Assembly (NCBI GenBank): GCA_950295325.1
Contig: OX485806.1
Coordinates: forward strand, 15,870,001-15,934,000
DNA length: 64,000 nt
Direction: 5' to 3'
Source: Polytrichum commune
Taxonomy: Eukaryota; Streptophyta; Polytrichopsida; Polytrichales; Polytrichaceae
Positions 12,401-23,899 of the stretch are shown piece after piece (the first letter of the stretch is position 1; every line of letters begins with the position of its first letter). Position numbers and translations under genes: made by a program. The notes beneath the pieces were generated by a model. That model did no database searches. It had not been told where the DNA came from and worked only from the letters and a program-made list of their open reading frames with translations.

Positions 12401-14840
12401 GGAAGCATGATTGTGAATTATAGGAGAATTTTTGGGTTATTAAGATACAAAGACATTATGGAGACATTAAGGAGAAGGGTACATTCTACGAGGATGTTCT
12501 AAATACCAAATTATCGGAATCGAATCAATCAATCACAAAGAATTGATTGACTCTCCAAAGAGAAATTATAATACGGCAAAGATATAGTGAAATCTTGGTA
12601 TTAAGAACATTAGAGTAGTAAAACGGTTATAACCGTTTAGGATAGATAGCATCTTCATATATTGAAGAAAGTTAGTTATCTAGGAAAGTGGAGATAACAA
12701 CCACTCTTATTATGGATTTTAAGATAGATAGAAAAGACTATATAAGGGAAGCATTTTTAGGAGATCACACCTCATTTTCTACACAACGAAGTTATCTTAA
12801 ATTTGAGTGTCAAGAATCACTTGAAGCTTTTGTAACTCTCATCTTGAGGAACTTTTGCAATACACTTATCTTTTCTACAATATGAGTGATCTCTCTTACC
12901 TCTCCCTCTCAATTTGAACTACGAGTCGTCAATGGTACTTTGTAGCTTAGTGATTGAGCAACCGATAGTAGAGTAGATTGAGTAGACTCTTTTGAGAAAG
13001 AACTCAAAAGATAGTGTGAGGGTGAGAACAAAGCGCTCAAGACAAATTGGAGAATCAATAGAACTTTGAGAGAGATTGATATGAGAAAGCAGTTGTCAAT
13101 GTATACAACTTGAGTGAAGGAAGCACGATTATCTCTCAAAGCGGAACTTATCATTGATCTCCTCAAAAGGGAATTATAAATATAAATGTGATTGGATGCT
13201 TGAAGAATTATATTGCATGAATGATTAAAGTGAAACCTCTTAACGATTACAAACTCCTTCAAAAGAGGAGGAACTTATTATCAATAACTACATATTAATT
13301 GACTTACAAGTATTATGCATATTATAATATATAACATATGTTTGAGTATCAAACTTATTTTATGATTAACAAGAATGATGAAGACATAAAATTACATCAA
13401 AGTTTGAATCTATATGAATGAAGTAATATTGATATGAAATAATCTACTTACTACAATTGTTATTGGAACTTCTTTCTTTGTGAGTTGTTGGATGTCATTG
13501 TAAGTTGAAAGAGTTCTCTCTCTTGAACAAACACACAAGAGAGTAATGTAAGAATGATGTTCTAATCTTCTCGTCATCAAGAAACACTTTGTAAAAGTGC
13601 TTCTTCTCTTAAGATACTTTGTGAGTTGTTGGATGTCATTAACAATCAAAGAGGAGTTTTTTCTCTTGAATAAACCTCAAGAGAGTGTTATAATTATTTT
13701 TGTCAAGAAACACTTTGAAGTTAAATGTGACATTGCAAAATAATCAATGATGTGTTCATGAAATTTCAACTACTATATGTATACATGTCAAGTTACAATA
13801 TTATAAGTAGTAACACTTGAGCTTAAAAATGAAGACTCAAGAATATTAGATCTTCTTCATCATTATAAGATTGATGTTTATGAACTACGAACCTTAAGGA
13901 TTCATTTAACTTATTGAAACTATATTATTATTAAGGATATTGTTACACCTCTTGAAGCTTTCTTTACATCTAACGGTTCTTATTATCAATGATGCCTTAC
14001 ATTGAGAATAAGAATTAAGATAATGAGATTGTGTTCACTCCGATAAATATATTCATATCATAAGGAGAAGAGAGGGATTATTAATTTGAGACTGAGCATA
14101 TTAATGAGACACGGTAGTTCTCAAGCGAATATAAATTTACGTGATGTCTCACCGTGAGTCTTCTTGAGCTAAATTACAAGGGAACGACCCACGGGGTGCA
14201 TCAGCATAATATATGTTTTCTTTGCCGCGCATTGTCAGAAGCTTGAGAGTAGGATCGCTTGAGAGGTTGAGAGTTTTAGAAAGCTTAATAGGTTGACTGT
14301 TTCAAAAAACTTGAGAGTTTCAGAAAACTTGAGTTTTAAGGGCTTGTGAGTTGTGTGTACATCAGAATATTTGTAGGATTTGTATATAAGTTCTGAAGGC
14401 TTGAGAGTGTGAGAAAGGAGCGAGGGTAGAAGATTGCATTTGAAAGTGAATTCAGTGCATTTATGAGGTTTCTGGATTTTTGAGTAGCAGGCAGCAGGTT
14501 TTGTGTGTGCAACAATTCAATGTGAGTACAAGTTCCCTTTTCAAAACACTTCTTTGCAATAAAAAATTCTTCTTTGTTGAATTACATGTGTTTTGTTTTA
14601 TGTATTATGAGCTTTGGCATGTTTTGTATGAATTAGGACTTTCCTCTTCATTATGAATTCTCAATCACTGAATCTCAATTTTGTTGTGATTCCATATTGC
14701 ACTTTGTGTTTCATCATTTTGATCAAGAGTTGCAGGCAGAAATCCAACCAATGTTGATCGCAACATTCATAAACCCATACATACGTATTCGTATGTATAC
14801 GTATCCTTATATGTACAGACATAGCATTTATTATCATACA
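9459..14840. other. 5.4-kb palindrome-free, gene-poor block
   Basis: No gene is supported. Palindromes are dense on both sides and absent here, so this may be one or more later insertions. It contains an AT microsatellite (about 9835-9925), a telomere-like TTTAGGG patch (11202-11236), and a strongly AG/CT-structured stretch at 12.2-14.2 kb with a TATATAAGG box at 12739-12747 that could belong to a decayed LTR. I found no paired LTRs or TIRs. Confidence 0.4.
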
Positions 14841-14856
14841 CACACATGACCACATT

Positions 14857-15255
14857 TACGAACAATCATTCGTAAATGTGGCGTGTATACATCTAGTACA
14901 CCAACCCCTCTAATTTTACGAACGTGCGTTCGTAAAATACGCACTCACCCTATACATTTGCGAACGTGCGTTCGTAATTGACTAAATAAGGAACAACATG
15001 TATTTGCGAACGTCCGTTTGTGAATACACAGTAATCACACATCAATATCCTAAATTTACGAACGGTCGTTCGTAAGCAGGGATGCAAACATACCCAAGAT
15101 TTACGAACGCACGTTCGTAAATCCACACAAAGGCATGGACATAAATATGTACATCCAATAACTAATAAAAAATGAACCTCAAAAAACGATCCCCATACCT
15201 TTTGATTGCGCCATAAGAACATCAAAGCAACCAGAAATACGAACGCGCGTTCGTA
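14857..15255. repeat. Palindrome cluster B (7 sites) just upstream of the DGQH gene
   Basis: Sites lie at 14857-14874, 14917-14934, 14959-14976, 15005-15022, 15057-15074, 15102-15119 and 15238-15255. The first extends to about 32 bp of symmetry (CCACATT...AATGTGG around the core). The last is 32 bp before the ATG at 15287. A TTATATTGCAG immediately before that ATG looks like a 3' splice site, so cluster B may lie in a 5' UTR intron. Confidence 0.9.
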
Positions 15256-16582
15256 AATGCAATTCTGAAAATGTCTTATATTGCAGATGGCTAGACCAGG
15301 CAAGAGCGCAATAGAGATGTTCGTGGTACAGTTGGATCGCCTTCCGGAGTCAGTGACAGATGACAATGGCAACGATAACTACGTCCCCAAAGATGAATTC
15401 ATGGGGGAGTGGACGGCGCTCCCCGAGAAAAGCGATGGCGGATTGTTCGTCCTTAGGTTCACATACGAGTTGGAGACAAGGCCAGACCAGCCTGAGCAGT
15501 GGGTGTAGATGAAGACCTGGGGGATAGAGTCTATAGAGGCACAGGGTGATTTTGTCATTTTGGAAATGAAAAACAAAAAAGACCACATCAACCTCCTGCT
15601 GGACTTCAGGAGGCACCCTTTCTCCCATATATACACACAGAATAATGTTGTAGAGGATGCAAAGCATTTTGACCTGATTAACCTCGTCACGAAGTACAGC
15701 CTCAGCCAGCATTGGACTGCCAGGAAGCTCACTGCACTGGCCTTAAACATGTCCAAGTATAACAGTGTCGTCGCCAAGGTCAACAAGAAGAAAAAGAGTC
15801 CAAAAAAATCTACTGCATCCGGAGCAGGAGGTTCCAGAAGTGTGCTGCGGCCAGTGCCAACAGGTAGCAGATTGACAGAAGGGCCAAGTAGACACTCCAT
15901 GCCATCTAAAAGAACTAGGGACGACATGGAGAAGTCTGGTGTAACGGAGACCGCGGAGGTCAACTCGCTGCCTGTCATGCCGACTCCTTTGAAAAAGGGA
16001 GAAAACCCTGATGTTGCAAAGGCGACTCGTATCCTTCGAGACTTCAACAATTACTCGAAGGATTGCTGGCCCATGGGACGGCACTTCACCTTCAACGTGG
16101 ACTGCTTCAGATGCGAGAAATCCCCCAACAAGTGGGTGGTGAGGTCACGTGAAAGCGGGGGTGTGAAGTGGCAAATAAATAACTTGATGAACAATGTCAA
16201 GTGGGATAGGCAAACTGTGTGTGTTATGCCAAAAGGTTTCACTTCCCGTCCCACGGAAAAGGATTGGGCACGAATCCATAACGGGGAGTTCTGGATTATT
16301 GATGGACAACACAACTTGGAGGCCTTGCAGATCATTCTAAAGGACGATAACTTCCAGCACGAGCTCAAGGGGGACTTGCGCTACTGGAAAGCGTTTCTGG
16401 TCTGGTCTGACGACTGGGACAAGCTCCGGAAAATTTTGACATTTCTGAATTCCGGAAATAAAATCAAGGCGTTTGAAGCGTCGTGGGCAGCGAACATAGT
16501 GGCTGCGAGAGACGTGTGGGTGGCACATGGGTGCCCACCAAAGGAGAGGGAGAATGCAAAAAACCAGTCTCCACAATGGAAG

Positions 16583-16701
16583 GTAAGTTTACGAACGATC
16601 GTTCGTAATTCTCATGTTCATTTTCAACATTCTTCATCATTATATTTACGAACGTGCGTTCGTATTTACTTGCCCACTGACATTATTTTCTTCTAATGCA
16701 G
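16583..16701 (+). other. Intron 1 of the DGQH gene, holding two palindromes
   Basis: The donor is GGTAAGTTT and the acceptor TTCTAATGCAGG. Palindromes lie at 16590-16607, starting 5 bases into the intron, and 16647-16664. Together they make up nearly a third of the 119-bp intron. A hairpin this close to the donor could affect splicing or 5' splice-site recognition. Confidence 0.85.
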
Positions 16702-18027
16702 GCGTTTTGCGATGCGATGGTAGATAAATTCTCTTCCATCGACATGAAGTCCACGTCAACGAAGTCGGTGCTCGAGCTGAAGGGTGAGCTCCGCCTTATT
16801 TGTTGCAACATAGGCACCTGGGATTTGTGGACCCAGTTTTTTGATGCTCACAGTGCGGGGGATCTCGTCAACCCCGACACTGAAGAAAAATATAACAAGG
16901 AGAAGACTGGGGAAGCCCCTCCACTGCTGAGGGAATTTTTTAGGCCGCTTCAGGGGTTGATGGAGTCGGAATTGCAGAGATGTGCAGTGCATGCTCTTGG
17001 GAACACCGTCGGGAGAACAATCCCCTACCCGAAGATATTTTTGAAGAGGCCAAAGCACATGCCCGGAACGTACTCCATCAAGGAGTGGTGCGAGCATCGC
17101 AAATTGAAGACTAACGCAATGAGGGAGTTGGGCGCACTCGTCCCAGAGTACAAACTCTTCCAGGCCAACGGAGACATCAACTAGGCTGAATGGAAGGAGT
17201 TCAAGGTCGGGTACAACATCAACGGCTCTTCCATGCGTAGTCTAGTTAAGGAACATGCCTCCGTTTTGAAACTCAAGGGGAACAAGCGGACCAAGAAAAT
17301 ACAGACAGATCCCCAGGAGGTGGAGTTGTACATAAAGTTTTTGGAGAGAAAGAGGAGGGCCACATTCGAGGGAGTGGCTAGATTTTGTTTGGTAACCACC
17401 GGGCTGGAGAGGACCATTTTTTCCAAGTGGGACGGCACCATCAGCAGGGCGGAGGTGAGGGAGGACCGAAGGGGTTGCCCATTTGTCCTGATTGATTTTA
17501 GGGGGATCCCGGGAGGTGCGAGGCATGGGGCAAAGGATTTGCCATTCTACAACCCTTTCATGGCAAAGTTTCAAGACTACAAATCGCCTGACATGAGGGA
17601 GCCTCACGTATGGCTTTGGATAGTGGAACAAGAGAAGCTATCCATTGTGACAGAGCTGTACGAAAATACCATCAAGTTTGAATACAACATCTACCACAGC
17701 ACCTACGTGCCCGCAAAAACGGAAGGGATCGTGGCCATCAATGAGGCCAGGGGCAACAAGCAGGTGGGAGCTGTCAGCCTAATCTTCTTGACATACAATG
17801 CACTCAGGCATGGGAGAGCGCCTGTGAAGGCAAACAATACTTTCAAGAAGATATACAACATTCCTCACCCCCCTCCCAAGGAACTGCTGCAGGAGACATT
17901 GTACACTATTTTCCCCGCATTGGAGCTCAGGTTGGAGTTCTATGTGTTAGTGTTGCAGAGCTTGACAATCAGTGGAGAGACTGTATACAACATCTTTGGA
18001 GGCAGCAAGTTCATGTACGCGGCCATG

Positions 18028-18180
18028 GTAAGCTCTCCTTCGAATTACGAACGCTCGTTCGTAATGTTCATTGATTTAGATGTTAATAGTTTGCCAATGT
18101 TTTTCTGTGGGTTGATCTTTATGTTTATGTTTATGAACGCGCGTTCGTATATGCTGACATGATTGCAATCGTTGCTACAG
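18028..18180 (+). other. Intron 2 of the DGQH gene, holding two palindromes
   Basis: The donor is GGTAAGCTC and the acceptor TTGCTACAGA. Palindromes lie at 18046-18063 and 18132-18149 (TATGAACGCGCGTTCGTA). The layout copies that of intron 1: one site near each splice site. Sequence between the sites is unrelated to intron 1. Confidence 0.85.
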
Positions 18181-19118
18181 ATGTTGGGGTTGTGCGTGAA
18201 TAGCTACGTTGATGCCCAGGACGAGGAGGAATATCAGGTCCATAGGACGAAGGCGTCCACAATGGACCTGCACGACATGGGTGTCCCCAGGGAGGACTTC
18301 AGCATGCCCGTCGACGAAGGCATGCCGGGCATGGAGACAGATGATGACGAGCCTGCCCCTTCCGTGGACGTAGACGTGGACGCCATTCTGCAAACCTTCA
18401 ACATCACTTCTTTACGGATGTTGGCGCCAACGGGTCATCCTTCTGACCCCCAAGGGACACCGGGGGGCTATACAAGATCGTCGGCTGGGACCACCCAAGA
18501 TGTCCTCCCCGCTAGAGTGTCTGGTGCGGAACCCTTCGGCATGCCTGGCGGCTGCTCGACTTTAGTGTCTCCAAGGCCCGTCGTCGTTCCGAGCCTCCTC
18601 GACCAACGCTCGCGTCCATCCTTGGACCTCTTCCGGAACATGAGGAGGAGGATGAAGAAGACGCCGTACGTGGAATTGCATGAGGGAGCAATCATCGAGG
18701 TGTCCGACGAGGACGAGGGAGACATGGACATCATGGCGGAGCTGGGGGTGGATTACGACAAGAACAAGCGTGTGAAGGAGGAGGCGCTGACTGTTGCCGA
18801 GCTGAATGCCAAGCTAGAGCAAAAAATGAAGGAGGAAATGGCGGCTGCGGCAGAAGAGAGTGCAAGAAATATGGCCCGCATGCAGGAGGCGCTGCGGGAG
18901 TCCGCAGCAAAGATGGACGCCATATTTGAGATGCTCAGAAATATGCAGAGCTTCTCGGCGCCAGCACAACAACCTTACCCCTTCCCTGGAGGATACCCCT
19001 CCCATTCCCCCCCTCCAGGCCTGTTCCCCGGAGGACCTTCGCACCCACCAACACCACACCCAACGCTAGCTGGGAGTCCTCCGCCCCCTCAAATGACTGC
19101 CACCCCGCCAACTCCCAC

Positions 19119-22085
19119 GATGTGATAAGGGCTGCCATACGCGAGGACGAAGATTTACGAACGCGCGTTCGTGAATCTTCAAGTCCGGCAGTCCTAACCC
19201 CTCCCCCTACAAGGGTAGGACTGGCCTCAGTCACTGACACCGCCTCTTTGACAATCGTCCCGAGGGTAGTGCATAGGCATGGCGATGAATCTGCGTAACA
19301 CACTGACATGGTCATTGTGGAGGAAACGCAGGGGAGCCCCAATGACACTGGAGTTGTCCAAGGAATGGACGTTGAGAGCCCTGACCTGGGACGGCATCCA
19401 TCCGTGGAGATGGAGGATGTCCGCATGGACACTCTCGACCTGGGCGGAGACGATGACGACGCGGACCACATTGTGCAGACACAGGCGTCATAGTTGGAGC
19501 GTGCCACAAATGCCATGGAGACAGAGGCGGTTGGCCCAATGGGGATTACGAACGCGCGTTTGTTGATCGAAGAGGAGGGAACTGCTCGATCCAGCGCCGC
19601 TGCCCCTCCCCCCGATGATGATGTAACTCTCCTCTGATAATATCACTCATTTCACAAACGCGCGTTCGTAACCACTAACCCATGCGCGTTGTGTTCTTGG
19701 CGGTTCCTCTACATCGGCATCACGAGGCGTGTGAGGTCCTTTTTCTACGTGGACCCTTAGGCCGAAATTTTTTGTAGGACACGGCATGTAGTTGCCTTAG
19801 GAAACTGTGATAGATTATCACGTGAGACAATTGTAAATATTCATCGAATTAATATATGAGCAGATGATCTCTGCGTCGCATCTCCCCAACTTATTGTATC
19901 ATATCGCATCTTGTATTATGTATGTTCATGCGCATCATTACACTTTCACACCCACCTCATTAACGAGCGCCCGTTCGTAAAAGGGTGCGACCAACGGGTC
20001 CACCTCCTTCACGAACGAGCATTTGTACATGTGCTTCTATCCGCGCTCACGAACGAGCGTTCGTAAATGATGCGCCACCCCCAGCCTTCATTCACGAACG
20101 CTCATTCGCAAGTCTGCACTTGACCACATTCTCCTTGCACTATTTTCCTCGCATAATCGTCTTTTCCTTAATGCAATGTTATTTATTGGATCATAGAATT
20201 AAACTAGTCGAGTTGTTAATCACAGGACCCCCCGGAGATAGGTCGCAACCCCTCGACCAGTGGACGTCTGAACCGAAACAAACCGTTCGTCGTGTTCGAC
20301 CTGAACGGGGTGTTGTGTCACACCGAACACATCCCCAGGGTCCCCACGCGTCCCTTCCGTCACCCCGACAAAAGGGACTACGACGGAGAGCTCGACACGC
20401 TCATTAACCGCAAGGCTGTCCGCGCCCGTCCCGGCCTGCGTGACTTCCTTCGAGAGGTGCTCGACGTAGCTCACGTCATTGTGTGGAGCTCCATGGTCAT
20501 GGATAACATCGAGCCAATCGTCGACTTCCTCTTCCGCGATCTTCCGAGCCCTTGCCTCATCCTCGGCCAAGAGGATTGCGATGAATTGCTTGACGAAAAA
20601 GGTATGCCGGTTCCAAAGTTCGGCAGTCGTGGCGGAGGACAACAGTTCCTCAAGGTCCTCCGGTCTAGACTGTGGCGAGGCATCCCCCGTCTGCAGGGGG
20701 TACCCCACGGGTGGTGGCCAACTCCCGAGAACACCGTCCTCGTCGACGACAGCCCCACCAAAAGCGTCTTGAACCCCCCGGGGAACGTCATCTTCCCCGC
20801 CACTTGGACCGGCGATAGGAACGACATGTTTTTGGTCGATACGCTAGCGCCTTACCTTAGAAGGCTTGTTGTCCACGGCGGTAGCATACCATTTTTTGTT
20901 AGGTCCAACCCCATCGCAATGTGGGTTTAAGCCCCTGTGATAATGTATTCAAGAGCATCATGAGGCTCGCCAAACTCAATAAATTGATTTGAAATTCCTC
21001 CATGTCTTTGCTTGTTATCATGTGGTTCACATATCTAATGCTTGCTCCGTTTTTGAATGTCTTTTGTTGTTATGATTGTTCTTGTTCTTGTTCTTGCCCA
21101 TAGTCTGCCCCAATATGCGACGCCCCTGTGGTCGACGGCCCTTCCCGTCCCCTCTCGCCCCCTGCCTCCCCTTCCCGCGATGTCACGGACTTCCAAATGC
21201 CATCCCTCTACCAGTTCTCGGCGGTGGACGCGGCCTCGGCAGTGGATTACTCCCGCGACGTCGGCATCGACGACGGCGTCGTCAACAGCCCGCCCCCGCA
21301 CTTGTCGCCCGCGCCTACGCCCCGTCGCCCTCCCCCCTCTCCAAGGGTAAATGGACGCTCGTTCGTTTGGGGCACCTCTCGCCCTCGAAGGACGACGGCG
21401 TCGCTCGTCGCGGGCCAAGCCGGCGTCTCCGCATGGAAGGCCCCCGTTGCCACACCTCCCCCGCCGACTCCGTTCCTCCCCCCGCAACGTCCTCCGTGAT
21501 CGTGGGCCCTCCACGCCTCGACTCCCCCCCGCCATTCAACAATGCAATAGTTCCATCGGCTCCGGATGCTCCCGTCGACGCCCCCTCGTTCCCACCGTAC
21601 CCCGCATGGACGTCCCCAAAGCCAAGGTGCCCTCCTCAACCCTAAACCCCTTTCCCGCTTTTGCTTTCCTTGTCTTCCGTGTGCGTGCCGTTCTCTTTAC
21701 GAGCGCCCATCCAAAACCACCCTCATTATTTTCCCCACTCCATTCCTACCCTAAACCCTATGACGTTGTTTCGCAGGTGGCTACCCGCTCGCTTGGTGCC
21801 CGGCCCTCCTCCACGTCCTCCTTGGATAGGCACGCCCTCAAGGCCGCATCATCCGAGTCCGATCGTTGTTTGGCCCTCCGCCGTAGCGCAAGACATTCCC
21901 TCTCGCAAACGCACTCGTATTCCACTCACAATACCACTCCCCACAATTCGGGAGCGCGTCCGGAAATTTGGAAGAACGGCGGGTATTCCGGGTCCGTCAA
22001 CAAAAACGGTTATAGCCGTGGGCCGGAGATTTTCAGGGCCATGGAGGCTGCCAAAAACAAGGACAAGGCCGCGGAAAAAAAATAG
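19119..22085 (+). pseudogene. Spliced FCP1/NIF-like HAD phosphatase gene, 5' end unclear
   Basis: Proposed exons: about 19119-19622, 20226-20924, 21104-21346 and 21777-22085, all phase 0. The join at 19622/20226 reads PPPDDD-DPPEIG, which supports the 603-bp intron. Exon 2 encodes a HAD domain of the plant FCP1/NLI-interacting family: VFDLNGVLCHT (motif I), VIVWSSMVMDNIEPIVDFLF, and NTVLVDDSPTKSVLNPPGNV. Such domains dephosphorylate Ser/Thr on proteins such as the Pol II tail. The second motif-I Asp is Asn; plant members of this subfamily often have DLNG, and activity is uncertain. Exons 3-4 are Pro-rich and end in a Lys-rich tail (stop 22083-22085). Exon 1 has a TAA (19296-19298) and a TAG (19491-19493). 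Exon 2 could instead end at its own TAA at 20928-20930. Exon 1 may be a frameshifted continuation of the DGQH gene. Confidence 0.6.
19149..20110. repeat. Palindrome cluster C (7 sites) around the start of the HAD gene
   Basis: Sites are at 19156-19173 (symmetry extends over about 19149-19180), 19547-19564, 19653-19670, 19961-19980, 20010-20027, 20048-20065 and 20093-20110. The last five lie in the proposed intron 19623-20225. The first two fall in a frame that may be coding. Many sites here start CACGAACG instead of TACGAACG or have a CA/TG change at a CpG. Weak half-sites continue in the intron at 21347-21776, for example GACGCTCGTTCGT at 21353-21365. Confidence 0.85.
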
Positions 22086-23578
22086 TGGGTCGGACTAGTG
22101 TGACTAGAAGCGTACTAGTGGGACGGACTCCCTAAATGGGCTTAGGTGTAGAACATATTTATTAAGTGCTTACTTTCTATGCTATTCCAAGTTACTCAAG
22201 ACATTGATGGTATTTCCATTATAATTGTATTTCAATCCCAATTAATTCATTCAACTTCCATTCATTCTTCGCATCTTCCCTTCTATTCATAACGAGTAGT
22301 CATTTCATACGCAACTATTTTCATGTATGCCTCGCATTTTTGTTCACTTTCATGCCTTTATGTATAATAATAGTAGCATACCATTATACATATGGGATTT
22401 TTAGTCGTCATTACTGGTCCAATTTTGAAAAGTGCATCCTTATATAGTCTCAAAATCAACAAAAAGTCTCCAATTACTGAATATAGTGTTTTATTCATAT
22501 ATTTATGCCAGATAGCTTGAGGGAGATGAGATGATGATGAGTGAGCTTCAGCCTGCATATACTAAAACTCCATCTCTCCTGGTGAAATTCGACACAACTG
22601 GATGCTCAGCACATAGCAAACTATTCTTATAATTCTACTAAAGAATACCCTTCGCCGAGTACACATATTAGCATATCCTCAGTTTCGGACTGCCTCCTTC
22701 AAGTCCCATCCCACTAACTCGAAATTGCATACATATGATGTTAAGCTTCTCATTGTTTCAGGGAATGTTTTTCACTACTGACAGTGGTTTTGCATTCATT
22801 CTCTCATTTGCTTCAAATGGTTCGTGGGTCCCCATCCCAATCGACATTGGATTCTTTAGCACTAGTACCCCTCTTCCACGTCAAAAACATTCAGCACAAA
22901 GAGAAAAACACAATGGATCCATGTCATGACAAATGGAAAGTATTACTTGGCCACGCGGCTCGAGTGCACAGAAACCGAACATCTCCCATTAGGGTATACC
23001 TTGTCCTCAATTTTATGCATCACTTCGTCCACTCGTGAGATTCCTCTTTAAGATGAAGAATTTGTTGCATGTATGTATACCTTCAAACTAAGACTTTTTG
23101 AACTCTCCAGACTCAATTTTTAACACCTTCACATAAGGAGTTGTGGGCCCTATGTAGTCACGCTTTTAAATCAGTCGGACACTTCCAATTGAGTGGTATG
23201 CAGTACCAGCATGGCTTGTGATGAAGAATGGAGACCCCTAAAAATATGTTACGATGAGATTGGATTATGTGCTCAAAACATAGACATTATTGTGAGTCTG
23301 ATAATTTGGGAGGGGCCCTACAAATTCTAAGCCTTAAAGTGCGATAAAAGTGACCACACTCATGCCCTGATCACATCAAAATTTCGGCTTGGTTACAACT
23401 GTGAAATTGCTGGGGATTATGTTCAAAAATAGATGTTGGCCCATCACTTTTCACACTATTACAATCGGAGCTGCCTACGGATGGTATCAAAATTGGCCGA
23501 TGTGATAGGCCCCTCAAAAGCAAGCCTGCTTGCACTGATGGTTCATTTACAGTCACAGAAGATGAACAATCTCCTTAC
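22086..23578. other. Non-coding stretch between the HAD gene and the gypsy element
   Basis: No gene is supported. It should contain the right border of the palindrome-bearing element, but no terminal repeat matching 4-5 kb was found. The last palindrome-like remnant is near 21.7 kb. Confidence 0.4.
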
Positions 23579-23899
23579 TGTCACGGTATGCGGCGTCGAC
23601 GGCCGCACCTTATCCGTTGGGTTTCATCCATCTAGATTTGGATGGATGAATCTAGATGTGGAGAGGAAGGCTCCTAAATGAGGAGCCTCCTCCTTGGCTT
23701 GGCATTCTTGCCAAGTCAAGTCTTGTGAGTTAGTGTGTGGAGAGAGCTTGTGTGAGGTGTAGATTGCATGATTTTGCAATAAATCTTGAGTTCTTCTTCC
23801 CCTACTTACACTCTTGGATTCTCTTTTGGTGGAGTGAGAGATAGCTTGACTAGTTGTGTGCATTAGAGCTCTTATGAGTGTTCTACTCTCTTCCTTCTC
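23579..23899 (+). repeat. 5' LTR core of the gypsy element
   Basis: This 321-bp stretch matches 34399-34730 closely, differing by a 10-bp insertion in the 3' copy and a few substitutions. It begins TGTCACGG directly after TTAC. The match ends at CTTCCTTCTC; beyond it the two sides differ, so the true inner end of the 5' LTR is not clear. Confidence 0.75.

Larger units (their letters stand above)
15287..19125 (+). pseudogene. Large spliced gene with a ParB/DGQH-like domain, acidic region, coiled coil and Pro-rich tail
   Basis: Three exons join in phase 0: 15287-16582, 16702-18027 and 18181-19125. Both introns have GT-AG ends and each holds two palindromes. The product would be about 1188 residues. 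Around residue 339 is WIIDGQHNLEAL, preceded by MPKGF and KDWARIHNGEF; this layout (a short beta hairpin, then IDGQH) resembles ParB/Srx-fold and DndB/DGQHR proteins, although the usual Arg after DGQH is Asn. A Lys/Ser-rich basic stretch lies near residues 160-190. Exon 3 encodes an acidic segment, a coiled coil (about residues 1075-1130) and a Pro-rich end. In-frame TAGs at 15506-15508 and 17182-17184 would truncate it; both could be former CAG codons. Function is not known. The domain assignment is by motif only. Confidence 0.65.

Noticed and set aside
15287-19125. Reassigned TAG codon (TAG read as Gln)
   Set aside because: TAG ends the hydrolase, the root-cap gene and the HAD gene, TAA and TGA also interrupt the elements, and the intact HEN2 exons contain no in-frame TAG.
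5143-22085. Inserted giant-virus DNA
   Set aside because: ParB-like and HAD genes could hint at this, but there is no capsid, polymerase or packaging gene, and the genes have spliceosomal introns.
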